Assembly (NCBI RefSeq): GCF_043555985.1
Contig: NZ_JBIGIC010000008.1
Location: 248,001-312,000, forward strand
Reading direction: 5' to 3'
DNA length: 64,000 nucleotides
Source: Pelomonas candidula
GTDB taxonomy: Bacteria; Pseudomonadota; Gammaproteobacteria; Burkholderiales; Burkholderiaceae_C
In this document: piece after piece, positions 31,595 to 38,949 of the stretch
Layout of the letters: each line of letters starts with the position of its first letter
How positions within the stretch are numbered: position 1 is the first letter of the stretch
The notes under the pieces: generated by a model
Database searches by the model: none
What the model was told of the DNA's origin: nothing
The model's input: only the letters and a program-made list of their open reading frames with translations
Position numbers and translations under genes: made by a program

Positions 31595-33781
31595 ATGACC
31601 ATCCATCGTCGCGCGCTGCTGTCCTCTTCCGGCGCGGCACTGGCGCTTGCGGCTGCGGGGGGCCGGGCACTCGCCGCATCCACCGAACCTCGGCCCCAGG
31701 CCTGGCGCAACCTGCCCTTCGGCGGCGGTGGCTTCGTCACCGGCATCTCGCTACACCCGCGACGCCCGGGCCTGGCCTACCTGCGCTGTGATCGCGGCGG
31801 GGCCTACCGGCGCGACGGCCACGACCAGCCGTGGATGCCGCTGCTGGACCACCTCGGGGGCGCCGACGCCGATCTGACGAGCGTGCTGTCCCTCGCGCTG
31901 GACCCGCGCGACCCGCAGCGCGTCTTCATGGCCTGTGGCGACACCACGGGCGAATGGAGCCGCAAGGCGGCGGTGCTGGCCTCAACCGATGGCGGTGCCC
32001 ATTGGACGGTGCACGAGCAGCCTTTCCGCCTTGGCGGCAGCGAGGGGGGGCGCGGCAGTGGTGAGCGCCTGCAGGTCGACCCGCAGGACGGGCGGGTGCT
32101 GGTGCTGGGCACCACACGCGACGGCCTACTCAGGAGCAGCGACGGTGGCGTGAGCTTCAGCGCCCTCGGCCTGCCGGCTCGGCAGGTCTCGCTGGTGCTG
32201 TTCGATCCGGCGGGCGAGGGCAAGGTCATCTACGCAGGCGCCGTCGACAAGCCGGGCCTTTATGTCACCCGTGACGGCGGCGCGAGTTTCAAGCGCGAGG
32301 ACGGGGCGCCAGCGGAGATTCCGCAGCGCGCCGCATTCGCGCCCGACGGTGCGCTCGTCGTCAGCTTCGCCGTTGCCGGCGACTGGCCGCCCAACCCGGG
32401 CGGATTGCGTGGCGGCAGCCTCTGGAAGCGCAGCCCCGCCGGCGCCTGGACCGACATCACGCCGAGTCGGCCGCAAGGCCGCCCCTTTGCCTATGGCGCT
32501 GTCGACATCGACCCCAGAGGCCGCATCCTCTGCTCGATGCTGCTGGAGGGCTGGGACGGCGGTGGCGACGAGCTCTACCTGTCCGAGGATGGCGGTGCCC
32601 AATGGACCGCGCTCTCGGCCCGCTCGACACATGACACCCGCAGCCATCCGTGGCTGGCCGCGCGTCTGGCCGGAGCGGCGGGACTGGGCCACCAGATCGC
32701 GGACGCGCGCTTCGATCCGACGGACCCCGAGCGCCTGACCTACGGCACCGAGTACGGCCTGTGGTCCACCGCCAACCTTGGTGCGGCGAAGCGTCCCGGC
32801 GAGCACGTGCAGTGGCGCTTCGACGTGGCGGGCATCGAGCAGGCGCAGGCGCTGTCGCTGCACAGCCCCTCCGGCGGCGTGATGTTGTTTGCCGGCATGG
32901 GTCGCGGCCTGGGCGGCGGCGCGTGGGAGGAGGCCGGCAAGGCGCCCGACGCCGGTCTGTTCCGCCCCTGCCGCGACGCCAGCCCGAGCATCGACACGGC
33001 ATGGGCGGCCCCCCACATCGCCGCCCGCACGATGGATGGCGGCAGCGGCGGCGCGACCTCCGTGGACGGTGGTGCCAGCTGGACGCCGTTCGGGGCGCAG
33101 GGCCTCGTCAAGGACGCGCGTGGCGGCCATGTCGCGGTATCGGCCAAGGGCGGCAGCCTGGTATGGGCGCCGCCGCGGCAGCCGGCCATTGTTTCCCTCG
33201 ACCGTGGCCGCAGCTGGCGCCTGTGCAAGGGCTGGCCCGAGACCCGCGATGCGGAGCTGGTGCCGGTGGCGGAGAAAAATGCCGAGGGCGTGTTCTACGT
33301 GCTCGACTTCACGCGTGGCCAGGTGCTGGTCAGCGTCGACGCGGGCCAGACCTTCGCCCCCAGTCTTCAGGGCCTGCCCCAGCTGAATCCGTCGTGGCAG
33401 CGCGGCTTCATCGTCAGCGCGCCGGGCACCTTGCGCGATCTCTGGATCGGCCTGCCCGATGCGCTGGTGCATGTCGCCGGCATCGACGAGCGCCCGCGCA
33501 CGATCAAGCGCGTGGCTGGCGCCGAGTGGCTGGCCCTGGGCAAGGCCGCGGCCGGAGCGACGTATCCGGGCGTTTACCTGGCCGGCCGCGTGGTCGCGCC
33601 GAACGGTGAGGAGGCGCAGGGACTGTTCCGCTCCGACGACGCCGGCGCGAGCTTCGTCCGCATCGACGATGGGCAACAGCACTTCGCTGGCATCCTTTCC
33701 CTCGCCGCTGATCCGCTGGAACATGGCACCGTCTACGTCGGCACCCGCGGGCGTGGTGTCTTCATCGGCAGCGTCCGCTAG
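31595..33781 (+). CDS. Divergent GH74 family enzyme with Tat-like signal
   Basis: 728-residue GH74 relative. The first 28 residues (HRRALLSSSGAALALAAAG) look like a twin-arginine signal, unlike the Sec or lipoprotein signals of the other three GH74 genes. The propeller starts at WRNLPFGGGGFVTGISLHP, and YLRCDRGGAYRRD keeps the likely catalytic aspartate (Asp66) while changing its neighbours (Cys-Asp-Arg instead of Thr-Asp-Ile). Later blocks such as ARFDPTDPERLTYGTEYGLW and GTRGRGVFIG are typical of GH74. It has no accessory modules. The divergence suggests a different cleavage pattern, perhaps exo-action on imported oligosaccharides in the periplasm. Start ATG 31595 has GGGAG five bases before it. 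It lies 88 bases after the receptor stop and 35 bases before the next halogenase gene. Confidence 0.88.
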   Translation: MTIHRRALLSSSGAALALAAAGGRALAASTEPRPQAWRNLPFGGGGFVTGISLHPRRPGLAYLRCDRGGAYRRDGHDQPWMPLLDHLGGADADLTSVLSLALDPRDPQRVFMACGDTTGEWSRKAAVLASTDGGAHWTVHEQPFRLGGSEGGRGSGERLQVDPQDGRVLVLGTTRDGLLRSSDGGVSFSALGLPARQVSLVLFDPAGEGKVIYAGAVDKPGLYVTRDGGASFKREDGAPAEIPQRAAFAPDGALVVSFAVAGDWPPNPGGLRGGSLWKRSPAGAWTDITPSRPQGRPFAYGAVDIDPRGRILCSMLLEGWDGGGDELYLSEDGGAQWTALSARSTHDTRSHPWLAARLAGAAGLGHQIADARFDPTDPERLTYGTEYGLWSTANLGAAKRPGEHVQWRFDVAGIEQAQALSLHSPSGGVMLFAGMGRGLGGGAWEEAGKAPDAGLFRPCRDASPSIDTAWAAPHIAARTMDGGSGGATSVDGGASWTPFGAQGLVKDARGGHVAVSAKGGSLVWAPPRQPAIVSLDRGRSWRLCKGWPETRDAELVPVAEKNAEGVFYVLDFTRGQVLVSVDAGQTFAPSLQGLPQLNPSWQRGFIVSAPGTLRDLWIGLPDALVHVAGIDERPRTIKRVAGAEWLALGKAAAGATYPGVYLAGRVVAPNGEEAQGLFRSDDAGASFVRIDDGQQHFAGILSLAADPLEHGTVYVGTRGRGVFIGSVR

Positions 33782-33816
33782 ACGTTGGTCATCCGTTCAG
33801 AATCGAAAGCAGAGTC

Positions 33817-35292
33817 ATGTCGCAGAAGTACGAGCGCATCGTGGTCGTCGGTGGGGGCAGCGCCGGCTGGATGACGGCCGCGGCCCTGGTCGCCGGGCTG
33901 AAGGGCCGCGCCAGCGTCGAGGTGGTCGAGTCGGAGGAGATCGGCATCATCGGTGTCGGCGAGGCGACGTTCCCGTCCATCCGCAACTACAACCAGCTGA
34001 TCGGCATCGACGAGGCCGAATTCCTGCGCGCCACCACGGGCACCTACAAGCTCGGTATCCATTTCTGCGACTGGCTGGAGGTCGGGCGGGACTACTTCCA
34101 CACCTTCGGGCACTTCGGCAACCTCTACGGCTCCCAGACGCTGTGGGCCCAGCACCGTCGCCTGGGGCTGACCGAACCCTTGGGCCTGCAGTGCGTGCCG
34201 ACGGTGATGGCCATGAAGGACCGCTTCGTGCTGCCCTCGGAGCAGGCGGAGTTCAAGTACGCCTACCACTTCGATGCCGTGCAGTACGCGGCGTTCCTGC
34301 GCAGGCTGGCCGTGCAGCGCGGTGCGCGGCATACGCAGGGACGCATCGTCGACGTGTCGCGACATGCGGACGGCCGTGTGGCCGCGCTGCAACTGGACGA
34401 CGGGCGGCGCGTCGAGGGGGACTTCTTCGTCGACTGCTCCGGCTTCCGGTCACTGTTGCTGGGTGGCACGCTGGGCGAGCCCTTCGTCGATCTGAGCCAC
34501 TGGCTGCCCGTCGATGGCGCCTGGGCCTGCCCGACCGAACGAGCCGGCGATGAACTCACGCCCTACACCCGCGCCACTGCGCTGGAGAGCGGCTGGGCCT
34601 GGCGCATCCCCCTGCAGAACCGCACGGGCCATGGCCATGTCTTTTCCAGCCGCTTCATCGACGTGGACCGCGCGCGCGACCAATTGCTCGCCAGGCTGGA
34701 CGGCAAGCCCGTCGCCGAGCCCCGCCTGCTGCGCTTCACCACGGGCCATCGCCAGCGCTTCTGGGTCGACAACGTCGTCGCGGTCGGGCTCTCCTCCGGC
34801 TTCCTGGAGCCGCTGGAGTCCACCAGCATCTACCTGGTCCAGGACGCCATCGCGCGCCTGATGGTGCTGCTCACCACCGGACGGCCGCTGGACGAGAACG
34901 ACCGCGCGCTGTTCAACGAAGGCGCCGTGCGGCGCTTTTCCCGAATCCGCGACTTCATCATCCTGCACTACTGCCTGACCCGCCGTCGCGACAGCGAGCT
35001 GTGGCGCCACGTGGCGACGATGGAGCTGCCCGAGACGTTGGTCTTCCGGATGGAGCTGTGGCGGCGCTACGGCGTGCTGCACGAGTACGACGAGGAGGGG
35101 TTCGACGCCACCAGCTGGCTGGCCATCCATGCCGGCATGGATCATTGGCCCGAGCGGCTGGACCCCGTTTTCGCCGAGGTCGAGCCCGAACTGGCCGCGT
35201 CGGCGCTGCGCGACCGGCGCGCTGCCATCGCTGTATCCGTGGAGCGCATGCCCTCACACCATCGTCTGCTTCAGCAGGTGCTGGGTCGATGA
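33817..35292 (+). CDS. Flavin-dependent halogenase-like protein, copy 2
   Basis: 491 residues, tryptophan halogenase family (PF04820). Motifs: VVVGGGSAGWMT for FAD near residue 10, GVGEATFPSI, catalytic Lys78 in TYKLGIHFCDW, the signature WAWRIP (260-265) and Glu334-Ser in SGFLEPLESTSI. All key residues of active halogenases are kept. It is most similar to the next gene, with which it forms a tandem pair, and less so to the copy at 24917. No signal peptide or membrane segment, so cytoplasmic. It sits between GH74 and the TonB-like/PA14 gene in an apparently single transcript. Substrate unknown: free tryptophan is unlikely to be the purpose in a glycan locus, and an indole, phenol or a Trp/Tyr residue of a protein are all possible. 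Confidence 0.88.
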   Translation: MSQKYERIVVVGGGSAGWMTAAALVAGLKGRASVEVVESEEIGIIGVGEATFPSIRNYNQLIGIDEAEFLRATTGTYKLGIHFCDWLEVGRDYFHTFGHFGNLYGSQTLWAQHRRLGLTEPLGLQCVPTVMAMKDRFVLPSEQAEFKYAYHFDAVQYAAFLRRLAVQRGARHTQGRIVDVSRHADGRVAALQLDDGRRVEGDFFVDCSGFRSLLLGGTLGEPFVDLSHWLPVDGAWACPTERAGDELTPYTRATALESGWAWRIPLQNRTGHGHVFSSRFIDVDRARDQLLARLDGKPVAEPRLLRFTTGHRQRFWVDNVVAVGLSSGFLEPLESTSIYLVQDAIARLMVLLTTGRPLDENDRALFNEGAVRRFSRIRDFIILHYCLTRRRDSELWRHVATMELPETLVFRMELWRRYGVLHEYDEEGFDATSWLAIHAGMDHWPERLDPVFAEVEPELAASALRDRRAAIAVSVERMPSHHRLLQQVLGR

Positions 35293-35318
35293 GCAGCCTG
35301 GGTTGAAGGAGATCTCTC

Positions 35319-36791
35319 GTGTCGCAGAAGTTTGATCGCATCGTCGTCGTGGGCGGCGGCAGCGCGGGCTGGATGACCGCCGCCGTGCTGGCCACCGGCC
35401 TGAAGGGCAGGGCCACCGTCGAGCTCGTCGAGGCCGAGGACGTCGGCATCATCGGCGTCGGTGAGGCTACGTTGCCGGGCATCCGCAACTTCAACCAGTC
35501 GCTGGGTATCGACGAGGCGGAGTTCCTGCGCGCCACCAACGGCAGTTTCAAGCTCGGCATCCGCTTCTGCGACTGGCTGGAGGTCGGCCAGGACTACTTC
35601 CACACCTTCGGGCCGCTGGGCAACCTTTCCGGGTCGCAGGCGTTGTGGGGACAGCATCGGCGCGTGAAGCAGGACGGGCCGCTGGGCCTCCAGTGTGTGC
35701 CCACCGTGATGGCGATGAAGGGCCGTTTCAAGCGGCCCGACGAGCGGTCGCAGTTCAACTACGCCTATCACTTCGATGCAACGCAGTACGTGGCCTTCCT
35801 GCGCAGGCTCGCGATGCAGCGCGGCGCCCGGCACACGGTGGGCCACATCGTCGACGTGCCGCGCCGCGCCGATGGCGGGGTGGCTGCGCTGCAACTGGCC
35901 GATGGCCGGCGCATCGAGGGTGACCTCTTCATCGACTGCTCGGGCTTCCGGTCGCTGCTGCTGGGAGGGGCGCTGGCCGAGCCCTTCGTCGACTTCAGCC
36001 ACTGGTTGCCGGTCGATGCCGCCTGGGCCTGCCCCTGCGAGCGCAGCGGCGAGGAGATCCTGCCCTACACCGTCGCTACCGCGCTGGAGGGTGGCTGGGC
36101 CTGGCGCATCCCGCTGCAGAACCGCACGGGGCATGGCCATGTCTTTTCCAGCCGCTTCATCGACGTGGAACGTGCGCGCGATCAACTGATGGCGCGTCTG
36201 GATGGCAAGGCGTTGGCCGAGCCCCGCCTGCTGCGCTTCACGACCGGCCATCGCCGGCGCTTCTGGGTTCACAACGTCGTGGCCATCGGGCTGTCCTCGG
36301 GCTTCCTGGAGCCGCTGGAATCGACCAGCATCTATCTCATCCAGGACGGCATCGGCCGGCTGATGGCCGCCCTGCTGGCCGGCAGGCCGCTGAGCGACAG
36401 CGATCGCGCCACGTTCAACATCGGCTCCACGCGCCGCTACGAGCGCACCCGCGATTTCGTCATCCAGCACTACTGCCTGACCCGTCGCCGCGACAGTGAG
36501 CTGTGGCGTCATGTGTCGACGATGGAACTGCCCGAGACCTTGGCCTTCAAGCTGGAGCTGTGGCGCCGCTTCGGTGTGCTGCACGCGTATGACGAGGAGT
36601 GTGCGGACGCCAACAGCTGGCTGGCCATCCACGCCGGCATGGAGCACTGGCCCGATAGGGAGGACCCGGTACTTGCCGAAATCTCGCGCGAGCGTGCGCA
36701 GCAGGCCCTGCAGGGGCGGCGCGCCGCCATCGCTGCGTCTGTGGAGCACATGCCGGCACACCACGTCCTGCTGAAGCAGGTGCTGTCATGA
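35319..36791 (+). CDS. Flavin-dependent halogenase-like protein, copy 3
   Basis: 490 residues, tandem paralogue of the preceding gene. Conserved features: VVVGGGSAGWMT, Lys78 in SFKLGIRFCDW, WAWRIP at about 260-265 and the Glu-Ser of LEPLESTSI. Long stretches such as RIPLQNRTGHGHVFSSRFID are identical to copy 2, showing recent duplication or conversion. Translation starts at GTG 35319 with an ideal AAGGAG seven bases upstream. The stop overlaps the start of the TonB-like/PA14 gene by four bases (ATGA), so the two products are probably made together in fixed proportion. As with the other copies there is no partner flavin reductase nearby, meaning reduced flavin must come from elsewhere in the cell. 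Confidence 0.88.
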   Translation: MSQKFDRIVVVGGGSAGWMTAAVLATGLKGRATVELVEAEDVGIIGVGEATLPGIRNFNQSLGIDEAEFLRATNGSFKLGIRFCDWLEVGQDYFHTFGPLGNLSGSQALWGQHRRVKQDGPLGLQCVPTVMAMKGRFKRPDERSQFNYAYHFDATQYVAFLRRLAMQRGARHTVGHIVDVPRRADGGVAALQLADGRRIEGDLFIDCSGFRSLLLGGALAEPFVDFSHWLPVDAAWACPCERSGEEILPYTVATALEGGWAWRIPLQNRTGHGHVFSSRFIDVERARDQLMARLDGKALAEPRLLRFTTGHRRRFWVHNVVAIGLSSGFLEPLESTSIYLIQDGIGRLMAALLAGRPLSDSDRATFNIGSTRRYERTRDFVIQHYCLTRRRDSELWRHVSTMELPETLAFKLELWRRFGVLHAYDEECADANSWLAIHAGMEHWPDREDPVLAEISRERAQQALQGRRAAIAASVEHMPAHHVLLKQVLS

Positions 36792-37726
36792 GTGCCACCA
36801 TGTCGCACGCCAGCGTCGCCCCGCCATGGCAGCAGCGTCGAGGGCGCTTCAATGGTTACGGGCTGCTCCTCACGGCGCTCATCCATCTGCTCATCCTCGC
36901 CGCGGTGCTGAGTTGGCGTTCACGGGTGCCGCCGCCCAAGCCGCGCAACGCGGACCTGACCATCGTCATTCCCAAGGAGCAGCCCAAGCCTCCACCTCCG
37001 CCGCCTGTGCTTGCGCCCAAGCCCGAGTTCGAGCCGCCCAGCCTGCCGGTCATCCCCGAGCCGCCGCCCATTGTGGTGCAGGAGATCCCGAAACCCGCCC
37101 CGGTTGTGGCGCCTGTGGCGCCGCCGGCGCCCGCCCCGACACCCGCACCCGCCGCGGCTCCGGTGGCAGCAGCGCCTGCAAGTGCCCCGGCAGCGCCCGT
37201 GGGCAAGGCTGTGGGCAGCACCCGGCTGGTCGAGGAATGTGCCGATGCGCCGGATCGCATGATGGTGGCCGAGGTGTACCGGATGAGCACCAGTGACCGG
37301 TCGGTGAAGGACATGGGCCGGCACAAACCCATCCGCACGGTCTGCCTGGCTCAGCTGGACTTTGCGCCGCGTCCGATGGGCCTGGGCCTGCCGGGCCTGG
37401 ACTTCAGTGAGTGGTACGGGCTGGACATCCGCTTCACGCTCGACATGCCTATCGATTCCGACCGGGACTTCGTCGCGGTCTGCGACGACGGCTGTGTCCT
37501 CTACGTTGATGACGAGATGGTCGTCAACGCCGACGGGTTGCACAACGTCGACGCTGTCATGGGCACCGTCCACCTGACCAAGGGCGTGCATCAAATGCGC
37601 ATGCGCTACTTCCAGGGCCCGGGTGACGGCGCCCTGATGCTGGGATGGAAGAAGGCGGGCGCGCCGACGTCCGAAACCAGGCCCATTCCGCGCCGTCTCT
37701 TCGGTCGTCCGGCACCGTCGCAGTAG
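36788..37726 (+). CDS. TonB-like inner-membrane protein with a PA14-type C-terminal domain
   Basis: 312 residues. The first half is built like TonB: a short cytoplasmic start, one membrane helix (GLLLTALIHLLILAAVLSW, about 25-43), then a proline-rich periplasmic stretch with Lys-Pro, Glu-Pro and Ala-Pro repeats (about 48-140). In place of the TonB C-terminal domain, residues about 145-300 resemble PA14: DFSEWYGLDIRFTLDMPIDS, a CDDGCVLYVDDEMVVNADGLH core, GTVHLTKGVHQMRMRYFQ and GALMLGWKK. PA14 domains usually bind carbohydrate. I see no YP-x-x-A motif of TonB. It is coupled by ATGA to the halogenase before it. It could energise the neighbouring receptor, or act as a periplasmic glycan sensor on a TonB-like stalk; both are inference. 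Confidence 0.8.
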   Translation: MSATMSHASVAPPWQQRRGRFNGYGLLLTALIHLLILAAVLSWRSRVPPPKPRNADLTIVIPKEQPKPPPPPPVLAPKPEFEPPSLPVIPEPPPIVVQEIPKPAPVVAPVAPPAPAPTPAPAAAPVAAAPASAPAAPVGKAVGSTRLVEECADAPDRMMVAEVYRMSTSDRSVKDMGRHKPIRTVCLAQLDFAPRPMGLGLPGLDFSEWYGLDIRFTLDMPIDSDRDFVAVCDDGCVLYVDDEMVVNADGLHNVDAVMGTVHLTKGVHQMRMRYFQGPGDGALMLGWKKAGAPTSETRPIPRRLFGRPAPSQ

Positions 37727-37885
37727 GTTCCATCGCGGCTCACGATGGCCCTTAGGCGAAAGATGAAGGCCCCGCTTCTCGCTCAGCCGCTCAGCGGATC
37801 GCAGATGCGAGGAACATCTCTTCCTGATGCGAGTCTTGCGGTGCGCATCATCCGTGCGGCGCTGCCGTGTTAACTGAGAAAACCC

Positions 37886-38803
37886 ATGCACAAGCCCCGG
37901 GCACTTGCCGCCATCACCTTGCTGACCCTTGCAACCATCGCTGCGGCGCAGAGCGTGGAGGCCGTCACCCCAGATCTCGCGCGCGCCAACTTCGCGCGTC
38001 CCGTGACTCTCGCGCCGGACGACGTGCGCGCCTTCCCCGCGCCGCCTGCCGGTTTTGCGGACCCGCGGCCCGGAGTGGCCGCGGGTCGCATCGAGGAGTT
38101 CGGCTACACCTCGGGTGTCACCGGCACGCAGCGCAAGGCCAGCGTCTACCTGCCGCCCGGCTATTCCTCGGAGCGCCGCTACCCGGTGCTCTACCTGCTG
38201 CACGGCATTGGCGGCAACCAGGACGAGTGGCGCGGCTACGTGCGTGCCCAGGCCGTGCTGGACAAACTCATCGCCGAGGGCAAGGCGTTGCCGATGATCG
38301 TCGTCATGCCCAACGGCCGGGCCTTGCCGGATGACCGGTCGCCGCCGCCGGAGCGCGTGTTCACGGCGGACAACGCCGCCGGGTTCGCGAAGTTCGAGCG
38401 CGACCTGCTGGAGTTCCTGGTGCCGGCCGTCGAGGCGAAGTACCCGACCCTGGCCGACGCACGGCACCGCGCGCTGGCGGGGCTGTCGATGGGCGGTGGC
38501 CAGGCGCTGAACTTCGGCCTGGCGCATCTCGACGTCTTCGCCTCGGTGGGCGGCTTCTCCTCGGCGCCCAACACCCGGCCGGCCGCCGAGCTGCTGCCTG
38601 ACCCCGCCGCCGTGAAGCGCCAGCTTGCGCTGCTGTACCTCTCCTGCGGCAACAAGGACGGCCTCATCAACGTCTCGCAGGCCGTGCACCGCGCGCTCAA
38701 GGACGCCGGCATCCCTCACCTGTGGAACGTGGACGAGTACGGGCACGACCGCGACAGCTGGGCGGAGAACCTCTTCCACTTCAGCCAGCGCCTGTTCCGC
38801 TGA
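37886..38803 (+). CDS. CE1-type (esterase D-like) carbohydrate esterase
   Basis: 305-residue exported alpha/beta hydrolase (signal peptide about 1-21, ending AAAQS). The sequence SVYLPPGYSSERRYPVLYLLHG, oxyanion segment, nucleophile elbow GLSMGGGQA and the C-terminal His in VDEYGHDRDSW define the esterase family that includes feruloyl and acetyl xylan esterases (CE1/PF00756). It probably removes acetyl or feruloyl groups from hemicellulose in the periplasm. It lies 159 bases after the TonB-like gene, and that gap holds only a weak CCATCG/CGATGG inverted repeat, so a separate promoter is possible. ATG 37886 is chosen for its signal peptide; the ribosome site is weak. Confidence 0.87.
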   Translation: MHKPRALAAITLLTLATIAAAQSVEAVTPDLARANFARPVTLAPDDVRAFPAPPAGFADPRPGVAAGRIEEFGYTSGVTGTQRKASVYLPPGYSSERRYPVLYLLHGIGGNQDEWRGYVRAQAVLDKLIAEGKALPMIVVMPNGRALPDDRSPPPERVFTADNAAGFAKFERDLLEFLVPAVEAKYPTLADARHRALAGLSMGGGQALNFGLAHLDVFASVGGFSSAPNTRPAAELLPDPAAVKRQLALLYLSCGNKDGLINVSQAVHRALKDAGIPHLWNVDEYGHDRDSWAENLFHFSQRLFR

Positions 38804-38949
38804 GCGAGAGGCGCGATGGTGCGGGCGCCGCGCGTCCGTCGCCGCCGGCGCTGGCTCGTCGCCGGCGTGCATACCTTGGTCGCAACGCCGCGGCACCCGC
38901 AGTTGTCGACGAACACACTGCGGCGATCCAACCACCTGCAAGGATTTCC

